Of a stretch of 64,000 nt of DNA, positions 15,458 to 24,851 are shown piece after piece; position 1 is the stretch's first letter; each line of letters starts with the position of its first letter. Under the pieces are notes generated by a model that made no database searches, was not told where the DNA came from, and saw only the letters and a program-made list of their open reading frames with translations. This stretch comes from Glaciecola sp964446865 (GTDB lineage: Bacteria; Pseudomonadota; Gammaproteobacteria; Enterobacterales; Alteromonadaceae), in NCBI GenBank assembly GCA_964446865.1, contig CAYURD010000008.1:1-64000 (forward strand). Reading direction: 5' to 3'. The translations under genes and the position numbers were made by a program.

Positions 15458-18400
15458 ATGCGCCTCTTCAAATCTCGGTTCCAAACCATTGCATTGTCCT
15501 TTATATGCACAGTTACCTTGATTGCTTGTCAAGCCAACAGCGATGGGCACAATAAGTTAAGCGAAAAAGCTTCAACAAGCGCAGCCGAGAATTCAACATT
15601 AAACCGCACTCAAGTCGACTTTAATAAAAACTGGCAGTTTCGCTTGGCCGACACACGAGGTGCATTTCTATTTGACGAGGTATCAAAACAGCAGCAATGG
15701 GAAACCATAGATGTTCCGCACGATTGGTCTGTTGCCCTTCCCTATACTCAGGAAAACACGGCGTCGAGCACCGGGTTTAAACAAGGTGGAATTGGCTGGT
15801 ATCGAAAGACCTTTGACATAAAAAAATCTGATTTCCAACGCACTCTATGGCTCGAATTTGATGGGATTTACAACAATTCGAGTATATGGATTAACGGCAG
15901 TTTTGCTGGCGAAAGACCTAACGGTTATACCAGCTTTAAAGTAGACCTAAATGAATACATGGTTGAAGGTGAAAACCAAATAAGCATTAAAGTAGACCGC
16001 ACTGCATATAACGATTCACGTTGGTATACAGGGTCGGGAATTTATCGTGATGTGCGCTTGGTGAGCGTCAACAAACAGCACATTACGCATTGGGGTGTGC
16101 AAATAACAAGTCATAAAGTAAGCTCTAAAAGTGCGGAACTTGCGCTTAATACTACGCTTAATTTATCAACTCCTGCTAATCAACAAAACTTGCAGCTTAT
16201 AAGCGAGATAAAAAATGCCAAGGGTGAACTTGTCGCCAGTGGCACTAAGCGTATTGATAGTCAATCGACTAGCACCCCCACTATTTTAACGAACATTAAA
16301 ATTGAACGACCAGCACTATGGCAATTAGATAAGCCTCATCTATATACCGCGCATATTAGCTTGAGCAGACAAAATGACGACGGCAACATGCAAACGCTCG
16401 ATACTTACGAGCAGACTTTTGGCATTCGAAGTATTGCTTTTACTGCAGATAAAGGCTTCTTTCTTAATGGCAAGCAAACTAAAATCAAAGGCGTAAATTT
16501 ACACCACGATGTAGGTGCACTTGGCGCTGCTGCGACAAAAGCGGCATGGCGGTATAGACTTAAAAAGCTCCAATCTATTGGCGTTAACGCCATTCGCCTG
16601 TCACACAATCCACACTCCCCTCAGCTTCTTGAATTAGCCGACGAAATGGGCTTTTTAGTCATGGCAGAAACCTTTGACGATTGGTTACAAGCAAAAAAGA
16701 AAAGCGTTGTATTTTTGAGTGACAATGCCGGAAGCGGTGATGCTATCTCTTCGTATACCGAGCATTTTGCGAAATGGGCTGAGCGTGACTTAAGAGATTT
16801 AATAAAGCGTGATTTTAATCATCCTTCGGTCATCATGTGGAGCATAGGCAACGAAGTGGAATGGACGTATCCCTACTATTCTCAATCACAAATGTTTGAC
16901 GAAGAAAAAGCTGATTATTATGGGGCCAAACCGCCTATTTACGAACCTAAGCGCGTACTAGAGAATTATAAGAAGGTAAAAGGCGAAGGCCCTGATAATC
17001 TTAGCAGAACTGCTCACTATCTGACTAAGATTGTAAAATCAATCGATACATCTCGACCTGTTACCGCAGGTTTAGTTATACCATCAGTGGGTTTTGTATC
17101 AGGCTATACCGACGCCTTGGATGTTGTTGGATTTAACTACCGCGCTCAAGAATATGATACTGCGCATAAAACCTACCCTAATAAACCTATTATTGGTTCT
17201 GAAAACTGGGGCACATGGGCTGAGTGGAACGCGGTTAAAGAAAGAGAATTTGTGCCTGGTATTTTTGTTTGGACGGGCTTTGCTTACAAAGGTGAAGCCG
17301 GTCCGTGGCCTCGCAAAGGACTAGAAATATCATTTTTCGACTTTGCTGGAAATAAGACACCTAGAGGTCACTTATTTGAAACACTCTGGGTCGAAAAGCC
17401 CAAAGTTTATATGGCAACGATTGCTGCAAAAGATTCTGAATATCAATTTGATAAAGATAAAGGTTGGACGTTTACCGAACGAGCGCACCCAATTAAGCAA
17501 ATGCAGTGGTTGCGTAAGTGGGAATGGTATGGGGTATCAGATACATGGAACTACAGTAAAAATGAAGATGTTACTGTGCATGTATACGCCAATACTGAGC
17601 AAACAGAATTATTTATTAACGATAAATCATTAGGTAAACAAACGCTCAGTGATGCACAAAACGGCATTCTATTTTGGCAATTGCCCTTCGCGCAAGGCGA
17701 GCTAAAAGTAGTAGGCTACAATCAAGGGAAAAAAGTCGCTGAATATGCGCTAAATACTCACGGCGAAGCGGCCAAAATTGCGCTCCACCCTGATAAACTT
17801 ACCCTTAGCGCCGATACTTATGACCTTGCTCACATACATGCAAAAATTATTGACAAAAACGGGAATACCGTCGTTTTAGACTCAAAAGATGTGGAATTTA
17901 CAGTAAGTGGCGCGGCTAATTTGGTGGCCGTAGATAATGGTTGGGAAAACAACGTGCAAATAGCGACTAACTCAAGCATCAACACGCATATGGGTAAGGC
18001 ACTGGGGATTGTTCGAAGTAACGGCGAGAAAGGCGAAATAAGGGTTACTGCGCATGTTGAGGGATTGGCGCCGGTAAGCATCGTACTTCAAGCTGAAGAC
18101 CCGTCGCATTTGAGCCAATTTACCTCCTTATTTAATGGTAAAGACTTAAATCAATGGACTGAAAAAACCTACGGATTTGCGGCAGGAAAAGATCCCGACG
18201 CGACTTTTAGTGTGCACGAAGGGGCAATTCGGGTCGATTACACCCAGTATCAAGGTCAATTTAGTGACCGATTCTCACACCTATACTTCAATCAAGCCTT
18301 TGAAAATTTTCATTTAAAACTCGAGTATCGCTTTAGAGGAGAGTTTTACCCCGGAGCGCCTAATCATGCGCTTTTAAACAGTGGCATTATGTTTCATTCT

Positions 18401-18820
18401 CAATCCCCTCAATCTATGCCAATAGAGCAAAACTGGCCATTGTCAGTAGAGATGCAGCTTTTAGCAGGCATTACTCCCGGTCAATCACGCACCACAGGCA
18501 ATGTTTGCACGCCAGGTACCGATGTTTCATTAAACAATACGGTTGCAAAGCCACACTGTATTTATTCTGACTCAGACACCTACTACGGCGACCAATGGGT
18601 TAGCGCGGAATTGATTGTGAATAACAAAAAGGTATCGCAGTATATTAACGGTCAGCTTGTACTTGAATATACCGACCCTAAAATTGGGTTTACTGGCACG
18701 ATTAAAGGGATAGATAAAAATAAATGGTCGCCAGGACAAGCGCTAACACGAGGCTTTATTGGCCTACAAAGCGAAGGACATCCGGTCGACTTTCGAAACA
18801 TATCTATTAAAGAGTTGTAA
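15458..18820 (+). CDS. GH2 beta-galactosidase-type lipoprotein with fused C-terminal DUF1080 domain
   Basis: An 1120-residue lipoprotein with lipobox LIAC (Cys24). Residues about 55-210 form the GH2 sugar-binding jelly roll (GGIGWYRKTFDI, SRWYTGSGIYRDV), 215-330 the immunoglobulin-like domain, and 330-620 the TIM barrel. The acid/base is Glu466 in MWSIGNEVEW and the nucleophile Glu582 in IIGSENWGTW. DUF4982- and Ig-like modules follow (about 640-880). Residues about 886-1120 are a complete DUF1080 domain (SLFNGKDLNQW, NSGIMFHSQSP, GFIGLQSEGHPVDF). GH2 enzymes of this layout usually remove terminal beta-galactose; the fused DUF1080 domain suggests linked cleavage of an oxidised glycoside. It leads an operon with the cytochrome c and beta-propeller genes. 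Confidence 0.88.
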   Translation: MRLFKSRFQTIALSFICTVTLIACQANSDGHNKLSEKASTSAAENSTLNRTQVDFNKNWQFRLADTRGAFLFDEVSKQQQWETIDVPHDWSVALPYTQENTASSTGFKQGGIGWYRKTFDIKKSDFQRTLWLEFDGIYNNSSIWINGSFAGERPNGYTSFKVDLNEYMVEGENQISIKVDRTAYNDSRWYTGSGIYRDVRLVSVNKQHITHWGVQITSHKVSSKSAELALNTTLNLSTPANQQNLQLISEIKNAKGELVASGTKRIDSQSTSTPTILTNIKIERPALWQLDKPHLYTAHISLSRQNDDGNMQTLDTYEQTFGIRSIAFTADKGFFLNGKQTKIKGVNLHHDVGALGAAATKAAWRYRLKKLQSIGVNAIRLSHNPHSPQLLELADEMGFLVMAETFDDWLQAKKKSVVFLSDNAGSGDAISSYTEHFAKWAERDLRDLIKRDFNHPSVIMWSIGNEVEWTYPYYSQSQMFDEEKADYYGAKPPIYEPKRVLENYKKVKGEGPDNLSRTAHYLTKIVKSIDTSRPVTAGLVIPSVGFVSGYTDALDVVGFNYRAQEYDTAHKTYPNKPIIGSENWGTWAEWNAVKEREFVPGIFVWTGFAYKGEAGPWPRKGLEISFFDFAGNKTPRGHLFETLWVEKPKVYMATIAAKDSEYQFDKDKGWTFTERAHPIKQMQWLRKWEWYGVSDTWNYSKNEDVTVHVYANTEQTELFINDKSLGKQTLSDAQNGILFWQLPFAQGELKVVGYNQGKKVAEYALNTHGEAAKIALHPDKLTLSADTYDLAHIHAKIIDKNGNTVVLDSKDVEFTVSGAANLVAVDNGWENNVQIATNSSINTHMGKALGIVRSNGEKGEIRVTAHVEGLAPVSIVLQAEDPSHLSQFTSLFNGKDLNQWTEKTYGFAAGKDPDATFSVHEGAIRVDYTQYQGQFSDRFSHLYFNQAFENFHLKLEYRFRGEFYPGAPNHALLNSGIMFHSQSPQSMPIEQNWPLSVEMQLLAGITPGQSRTTGNVCTPGTDVSLNNTVAKPHCIYSDSDTYYGDQWVSAELIVNNKKVSQYINGQLVLEYTDPKIGFTGTIKGIDKNKWSPGQALTRGFIGLQSEGHPVDFRNISIKEL

Positions 18821-18892
18821 GTCTTAGTGTGGAAAAAGAGTAAGTGGGTAATGGCAGGTGATAAACATTGAAAAACAAAGGACAACGATAAG

Positions 18893-19924
18893 ATGACTGA
18901 CGCACTTCATCCGCGATTACACAAATTTACGACATATTCGCATGTTGTCATGTTGCTGTTTTCTATGCTTATCAGTTCGGCTGCCTTCTCTGCATCAAGT
19001 CAGCAAAACAACAAAACAAAAACCGACATGGTAAAAGCTAAACAAGCCTTTGTAAGTAATTGTCAGGCTTGTCACGCCTTAAACAAAAATCAAGTGGGGC
19101 CTTCTGTTGTTGAACTAAAAAAGCTCTATTCACCCGACAGTCTAGACGCATTTTTACAGTGGACTAAAAATCCTGGTAAAAAACGTGCCGACAGCATTCA
19201 AATGCCAGCAATGTCACACTTAAGCGATAGTGTATTAAGCGATATTTTTGACTACATTCAACAAGCAAAGCCTCCTGTATTGTCGGCCGCTCGCAACAAA
19301 CAAAAATTTGTGTTTAAAGCCCCTCCTAAGCAATACCCATATTACAAACGAACTTATATGCCTTTTGCGAGCCCAGCGGCGATTGCCATTATGTTTTCTT
19401 GGGATGTGGGCTTAAGTTGGGATGCGACCAGCGCGCGTTTACGTTACGTGTTTAAAAGTCCGCAGTCATTTTTAAACGGCGAAAAGAATAAAGACACGTT
19501 AAGGCAATATATAGTGCATAGTGAAAGCACTGCTCAATTGTGGTCTTTTGCAGAGAATACAAACGCTGAATTTAAAGGTTATTCACTCAGCAAGGACTTA
19601 CCTGTTTTTAAGTACAATTATGCAGATGTTCATATAAAAGAATGGTATACACCTGCAAATTACAGCGAAGGCTTTGGTTTTAACAGGCATTTTTCAATTA
19701 GTGGCCTACATAAAACAAGCGAAGATATTTGGTTAGATTTATCGCAAAATAACGACATCTCAAAACAATCAGCATATGACCTAAACATCATACCCAATAA
19801 GGGGCGTGTCACTGAATATAAGCTGCTGTTGTCGCCTTCGCAAGCGCAAATGTTTTCCATCGAATATCAATTTAGCGCTAAAAAGAATACTGCAAACAAT
19901 CAGCAAGAGGGTAACAATGAATAA
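18893..19924 (+). CDS. Exported monohaem cytochrome c with extra C-terminal domain
   Basis: A 343-residue exported protein; an N-terminal hydrophobic segment (about 18-34) ends in AFSA. The haem site is Cys57-Gln-Ala-Cys60-His61, with MPAM (Met104/Met107) as likely sixth ligand, giving a class I cytochrome c domain over residues 40-130. The remaining 200 or so residues have no haem motif and resemble a haem-binding or ethylbenzene-dehydrogenase-gamma-like beta-sandwich, which I cannot assign firmly. It overlaps the following beta-propeller gene by 8 bases, so it is probably the electron acceptor of that enzyme in the periplasm. Confidence 0.78.
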   Translation: MTDALHPRLHKFTTYSHVVMLLFSMLISSAAFSASSQQNNKTKTDMVKAKQAFVSNCQACHALNKNQVGPSVVELKKLYSPDSLDAFLQWTKNPGKKRADSIQMPAMSHLSDSVLSDIFDYIQQAKPPVLSAARNKQKFVFKAPPKQYPYYKRTYMPFASPAAIAIMFSWDVGLSWDATSARLRYVFKSPQSFLNGEKNKDTLRQYIVHSESTAQLWSFAENTNAEFKGYSLSKDLPVFKYNYADVHIKEWYTPANYSEGFGFNRHFSISGLHKTSEDIWLDLSQNNDISKQSAYDLNIIPNKGRVTEYKLLLSPSQAQMFSIEYQFSAKKNTANNQQEGNNE

Positions 19925-21437
19925 GTGGATGCTCAATTTCGTGTTTGTGTTGTTTTTAGTCGCAAGCTTTACTGCAAACGCCGAGGTGAACTGGGAGCGT
20001 TACTATGTCATTGAGAACGTTCCGATTCCAAAGACAATTGACCCTCAGTTAGGTGGCCTTGTTGTTTTAAAGAACGGTAATATTGCTGGCGCATTTCATC
20101 GCGGCGAAGTTGCTATATATGACACAAAAACAAAAAAATGGACCGTTTTTGCAAAAGGCTTGCACGAACCATTGGGCTTACTTGAAGCCAGCGATGGTAG
20201 CCTTATTACCATGCAAAAACCAGAATTAACCAAGCTAATCGATACCGACAACGACGGCATAGCCGATGAGTATCAAACGCTATCAGACCAATTTGGCATG
20301 TCGGGAAATTATCACGAATTTGCTTTTGGCCCCGTACAAGATAGCAAAGGAAACTTATACTTTTCTCTTAATGTGGCTTCTAATTATGCCGGTATTTATG
20401 AACACATACGTGGAGACTTTAATACACTTGGCTTATCCAGAGAGGCGATGACCAATTGGCGTAATGAACAGTGGAAAACCGATACTAAGTTTAAAGCAGG
20501 ACGCATGTTTTCAAAAGTGAATTACCGAGGATGGGTAATGCAAGTTTCTCCAAGCGGCCAAACAACTCCATTTGCACTCGGATTCCGCTCTCCTGATGGC
20601 ATTTTTGTAGATAAACAAGATAGACTATGGGTCACCGACAACCAAGGCGATTGGCTTGGCACTAGTCCGCTTTATCAAGTCAATAAAGGCGAGTTTTATG
20701 GACACCCTGCATCGCTTGTATGGCAAGATGGCTGGGATAAAAACCCGGTAGATATGTCGGCTGATGAGTTAGATGCACTGCGTACGCCAGCGTCGGCATG
20801 GTTTCCTCAAGCTGAACTTGCAAATTCTCCTACGCAAATCATTTCGACAGTTGCTGCCAACAAATTTGGCTTACCTGAAAATGAGCTACTGATTGGTGAC
20901 ATGAATCAACATCGTTTAATTAGATTCTTAGAAGATAAGGTCGATGGGTTTTCTCAAGGTACCTTGATCCCGTTTTTAGACACGCCTTCTTTAGGCATTG
21001 GCAATCATCGAATGAGCTTTGATAAAAAAGGCCAGCTTTGGATTGGCAAAACACACCTAGGCTGGGCTGGAGGCGAAGGGATACGAAAAATTACTTGGAA
21101 CAAAGAGAGTTTGTTTCTGGTAAATAAAGTGTCGCAAACAAAGCAGGGATTTATGCTTCAATTTAACAAGGCCATTAATGAGGAAACACTCAAGGTGGAT
21201 ATTGAGTCGCATGGTTATTTATATCATGGCGCTTATGGCTCTAAAAAAATCGACTTAACAGACATAAAGGCAAGCGAATTGACTGTTTCGGATGACCAAA
21301 AAAGCGTGCACATATTACTGCCCGAACTCAAAGAAAATACGATGTACACCATAAAACTTAATAGTGTAAAAAGTGAGACAAATCAGGTACTAATGGGCGA
21401 TATACTGCGTTATACTTTGATAAAAAGAGTCCACTAA
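19917..21437 (+). CDS. Exported PQQ-type sugar dehydrogenase-like beta-propeller protein
   Basis: A 506-residue exported protein. I use the ATG at 19917, which overlaps the cytochrome stop, is preceded by GAGGG and begins a signal peptide ending FTANA; the frame extends upstream only as an artefact. The body has beta-propeller repeats (GLLEASDGSLITMQK, LYFSLNVASNYAGIYE, FRSPDGIFVDKQDRLWVTDN, ELLIGDMNQHRLIRF) like soluble PQQ-dependent sugar dehydrogenases and the membrane-bound dehydrogenase-like group. DTDNDGIADEY resembles a calcium loop. The C-terminal 100 residues look like an Ig-like module. Coupling to a cytochrome c supports oxidation of a sugar in the periplasm; cofactor and substrate are inferred. 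It converges with the DUF1593 gene, overlapping 4 bases. Confidence 0.72.
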   Translation: MNKWMLNFVFVLFLVASFTANAEVNWERYYVIENVPIPKTIDPQLGGLVVLKNGNIAGAFHRGEVAIYDTKTKKWTVFAKGLHEPLGLLEASDGSLITMQKPELTKLIDTDNDGIADEYQTLSDQFGMSGNYHEFAFGPVQDSKGNLYFSLNVASNYAGIYEHIRGDFNTLGLSREAMTNWRNEQWKTDTKFKAGRMFSKVNYRGWVMQVSPSGQTTPFALGFRSPDGIFVDKQDRLWVTDNQGDWLGTSPLYQVNKGEFYGHPASLVWQDGWDKNPVDMSADELDALRTPASAWFPQAELANSPTQIISTVAANKFGLPENELLIGDMNQHRLIRFLEDKVDGFSQGTLIPFLDTPSLGIGNHRMSFDKKGQLWIGKTHLGWAGGEGIRKITWNKESLFLVNKVSQTKQGFMLQFNKAINEETLKVDIESHGYLYHGAYGSKKIDLTDIKASELTVSDDQKSVHILLPELKENTMYTIKLNSVKSETNQVLMGDILRYTLIKRVH

Positions 21438-22984
21438 TATATTTGTATTGGGCTGTGTTTTGCTGGCGTATTGTCAACGTTAATCACAATTCTTCGGTAA
21501 TCAAAAAGTTCAACAATGTCACTGTTGTCTCGCAGCTCCAAGATTAGGTGTATTTGCTTTCCTTTAGCGCCAGTGGGTATGCTTATGTGTGTTTTGGAGG
21601 CAGTGCTATCGCCAATGATTACTTGGCCAGGGTAGGTCCCCGCTTCTTGGTAAATCCACCAAGTAAAACGTAAATCATCGCCGTCAGGATCGCTAGACAT
21701 AGAGGCATCCAGTTCAATGCGTTCTCCTGCGCTTGCAACGAGCTCTATTATGCTATTTGATGTGTCCCCGTTAAAAGCGGCAATAGGGTTATGATTTGCA
21801 TCATCAAACGATTTTACGCTCCAATCCATGCGTGCAATTTTGTCGTTGTACATCGCTTCTCGCCAACGCCAAATAGGAACATAGTCGTTGTTATATATTT
21901 TTCCGTCTTGCGGGTCGACCCAATGATCACTGACTTCTCGGTAAGTATAAAATGGCGCTGATTTTTGCTCGTCTATCTTAATATCGGTATGTCTTGACCA
22001 AAAGTCAGATACTTTTTGTTGGCTAAAGCGTCCACCCCAACCGCCCCACGAGGGCTGATTAATATCAAATAATCCTTTATTTACTAATCCCATCCACGGA
22101 ATAGTACCGCCACCTTCCATAAAACCAATAAGATCCTTTGCCCAATTATCAGAACGCCTTACCGGATACATATCGCCCAAGGCACCGTGATCATTCATGA
22201 CGTGCTCTTGTAGCCATTTTAATTGGCCACGCGTACTTGTTTCGTAGGGACGCCAGTAATTTGGGCCAAGGTTGACGTTCATATCGCCATCGGTACCACC
22301 GGGCCCGCCATAAGCATAAGTTTGATAGTTACTTCTAATCCAATGGATTCGTGGGAATTGATTCGTGATCCAAGCACCCGCATTATCTTGGGCTCCATTT
22401 TCAAAAACGCGTAGTTTAGACACAAAGTGTTTTACTTCTTCCTTACTGTGGCTATTTCTGTAATCAAAAAGTGCTTGCGCTAGAGTATTTGAGCCTGCAT
22501 TGACAACTATCCAAATGGGTCGGGGATCGTCTTTTGTGACCGCATCAATAATCAATTTGGAACCAGCACTTGAATTACCCTCTTTAACATCATCTACGCC
22601 GTAGCCTTTTTGACCAGCAACCACAAGTTTCTTTAAATCTTCAGGCTCTGGCCACCCCGAGGCATGTTGTTTTAAGTTGTCTAAATCTTTTGCGTAGCTA
22701 TCAATGATGTCAATAAAAAGCTCTGGATGAGTAATCTGATGGTAGTCGCCATGGGGTGAACCCGGACGAAGGTATTTTCCCGTAACAGCAATTAAACCTT
22801 CAATATCAAACTCATTCGAATAAGTTATCATATGAATCATTTGCTGCACTTCGTCAGGCTCGTTACCCATATCAGCAAGTATAATTAAACGATGATTATC
22901 ATTGGTAGATAAGCGATGCCCATCACTTAATACACCCATGCTAAATGTTAGTATGCTGGTCAACAAAATCAGATTTTTTATCAT
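21434..22984 (-). CDS. DUF1593 (Sde182-like) nucleoside-hydrolase-fold exported protein
   Basis: A 516-residue protein with a signal peptide (about 1-21). The N-terminal 300 residues match the DUF1593/Sde182 nucleoside-hydrolase-like domain: RLIILADMGNEPDEVQQMIHM carries the Asp cluster of that fold, and WIVVNAGSNTLAQAL and FENGAQDNAGAW are conserved. An Ig/PKD-like C-terminal domain (IELDASMSSDPDGDDLRFTWW) follows, as in proteins described as cellulose-binding in Saccharophagus. Activity on glycans is likely but unspecified. It is last in the minus-strand GH86-GH29 series. Confidence 0.8.
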   Translation of the reverse strand: MIKNLILLTSILTFSMGVLSDGHRLSTNDNHRLIILADMGNEPDEVQQMIHMITYSNEFDIEGLIAVTGKYLRPGSPHGDYHQITHPELFIDIIDSYAKDLDNLKQHASGWPEPEDLKKLVVAGQKGYGVDDVKEGNSSAGSKLIIDAVTKDDPRPIWIVVNAGSNTLAQALFDYRNSHSKEEVKHFVSKLRVFENGAQDNAGAWITNQFPRIHWIRSNYQTYAYGGPGGTDGDMNVNLGPNYWRPYETSTRGQLKWLQEHVMNDHGALGDMYPVRRSDNWAKDLIGFMEGGGTIPWMGLVNKGLFDINQPSWGGWGGRFSQQKVSDFWSRHTDIKIDEQKSAPFYTYREVSDHWVDPQDGKIYNNDYVPIWRWREAMYNDKIARMDWSVKSFDDANHNPIAAFNGDTSNSIIELVASAGERIELDASMSSDPDGDDLRFTWWIYQEAGTYPGQVIIGDSTASKTHISIPTGAKGKQIHLILELRDNSDIVELFDYRRIVINVDNTPAKHSPIQIY

Positions 22985-23106
22985 TTATATATGCTCTATG
23001 TTACGTTTTTCATTACTGTCACGATTGATACGACGGCTCAAACATTAAGCACCGCCACATAGTGTAATTGTGTTAGTAAGATTGAATACGTCCAAGTGCC
23101 CAGCCA

Positions 23107-24774
23107 TTAAAGCGCTTCGCCTGGATCTTCGCCACCAATGCCCACTTCAGCTTCTTCATATAAAGAAATTTTAAAAGTGAGTGCTATGTTGTTAGGCATT
23201 GTGGCTGGTTTGTCGATGATCAAACCTTCAGGGCTCATCGCCCAGCTTAACGCTTCTGCGCTGCCCAACAACTCAATACTTTTTATATTAGATGTCAATG
23301 CCGTAAAATAACTACCGAGGGAGCGGATGGTAATATCGTTCGTCGGCGGCGCCATTACAAATGCAAAGAGAGTTTCGTCTCCTTTTTTTGTAAAACGAAT
23401 GTCCTTATCAGTGTACCTTATCTTTTGTTTTTCGATTTTGTGTCCACCAAATCGAATGCGGGTAGGACCTTCGCCGAAGACTGTCCAGGGTCTCGTACCA
23501 TAAACACCTTCACCATTAACGGCTAACCAATCGCCCATTTTTACCAGCAAATTTTGCATTTCTGGCGGAATCGAACCGTCTGGATTAGGCGGTACGTTCA
23601 GCAGCATTAATCCGTTTTTGGAGACAATGTCGATAAGAATGTCAACAATGTCATTTGGCTCTGCAAATTTAGCGTTTTCATAGTAAAACCAAGCCCCGGG
23701 CGAAGTATCTGTCATCCAAAACTGGTCTTTTTGTTTATTCGGACGCCCCCTTTCATAATCCAGTACACCAACCGATTCAGGGAATGAGGCGTTTTTGTAG
23801 TTAATCACCACTTCTTTGCCCCATTTTTGGGCTTGATTATAGTAATAAGCCACAAACTTTTTGCGATATTCTTCGTCTAGCTCTTCTACCCACCAATCAA
23901 ACCAAATTACGTCTGGCTGGTACTTATCTATCACCTCTTTTAATTTGGCAAACCACCTATCATGAAACAGTTTGCTTGGTTTAAAATCGGTCAACGCATG
24001 CTGTTCAGTATATAAATCTGCGGTGCCGGCGGTGGCATCAAAGTTATAGGCATTTGCAAAATATACCCAAGTAAACGCATGATGAAATGAGGTAAGAAAC
24101 TTCATATCTTGCGCTTCAATTTCAGATTTTAATTCACCGGTAATGTCGATGCCAGTAAAGTCTTTTACATTCCAACGCGTGACTTCGCTGTCCCACATCG
24201 CAAAATTGTCGTGATGAATAGCCACTGGTCCAGCAAATTTAGCCCCCGACCGCTTAAATAGACTTGCCCACTCTTTGGCATCAAATTTAGTCGGTGAAAA
24301 CTGTTCAATGATATCTTTATACCCGTGTTCTTTAAGGTCGCCGTGGGTAGATTTGTGATGCTCATATACATAAGACGGTTTAGGTAACTGTTTGTCACCA
24401 AAAAGCAGTTGTTCACCCGTTTTCCAGTCATACAATGTGTCCATGTACATGTCGAGGCCATACCAACCTGCAGGGTATTTTAACCCTATATTAGCCGTCG
24501 AAGTTGGCCCCCAATGCGCATAAATGCCAAGTTTAGCGTCTTGAAACCAGTCAGGGATATGATTGACTCGTGCCAAATCTTCCCAATCTTCTTTATAGGT
24601 ATTAGTGGCAGTATTTGGCAGCTCATCGACCGTCGATGCGACGCTTTTTGTATCTGGGGATGAAGCTTGTTGTTGTTTTGCTGGCGTACAAGCACTCAAA
24701 CAAAATAACGCACCAAAGACAAGCGCATTCGCTTGCGCAATATTAGTAAGATACTTCTTCATTTTATGCTTCAT
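23107..24774 (-). CDS. GH29 alpha-L-fucosidase/galactosidase-type lipoprotein
   Basis: About 555 residues. The frame extends to 24894 but a lipoprotein signal (LFCLSAC) starts after ATGs at 24774 and 24762; I use 24774, with 24762 as an equal alternative. The GH29 domain opens with WFQDAKLGIYAHWGPTS and KFAGPVAIHHDNFAMWDS; the nucleophile is Asp293 in DVIWFDWW. GLMLLNVPPNPDGSIP is also diagnostic. A beta-sandwich C-terminal domain ends it. The family takes alpha-L-fucose and sometimes alpha-L-galactose, which occurs in porphyran. A paralogue lies two genes upstream at 25301, with an NTF2-like gene between. Confidence 0.88.
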   Translation of the reverse strand: MKHKMKKYLTNIAQANALVFGALFCLSACTPAKQQQASSPDTKSVASTVDELPNTATNTYKEDWEDLARVNHIPDWFQDAKLGIYAHWGPTSTANIGLKYPAGWYGLDMYMDTLYDWKTGEQLLFGDKQLPKPSYVYEHHKSTHGDLKEHGYKDIIEQFSPTKFDAKEWASLFKRSGAKFAGPVAIHHDNFAMWDSEVTRWNVKDFTGIDITGELKSEIEAQDMKFLTSFHHAFTWVYFANAYNFDATAGTADLYTEQHALTDFKPSKLFHDRWFAKLKEVIDKYQPDVIWFDWWVEELDEEYRKKFVAYYYNQAQKWGKEVVINYKNASFPESVGVLDYERGRPNKQKDQFWMTDTSPGAWFYYENAKFAEPNDIVDILIDIVSKNGLMLLNVPPNPDGSIPPEMQNLLVKMGDWLAVNGEGVYGTRPWTVFGEGPTRIRFGGHKIEKQKIRYTDKDIRFTKKGDETLFAFVMAPPTNDITIRSLGSYFTALTSNIKSIELLGSAEALSWAMSPEGLIIDKPATMPNNIALTFKISLYEEAEVGIGGEDPGEAL

Positions 24775-24851
24775 CAAATATTGTTGTTCCAAAAGAGTAC
24801 TTGTCATGCTCTGTGCATAGCTTTGTAGGCCGTTCGCTCTAATATACGAAA

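Noticed and set aside
19806..19916. Upstream extension of the beta-propeller frame
   Set aside because: It lies inside the cytochrome gene and has no start signal; the ATG at 19917 has a ribosome site and begins a signal peptide.
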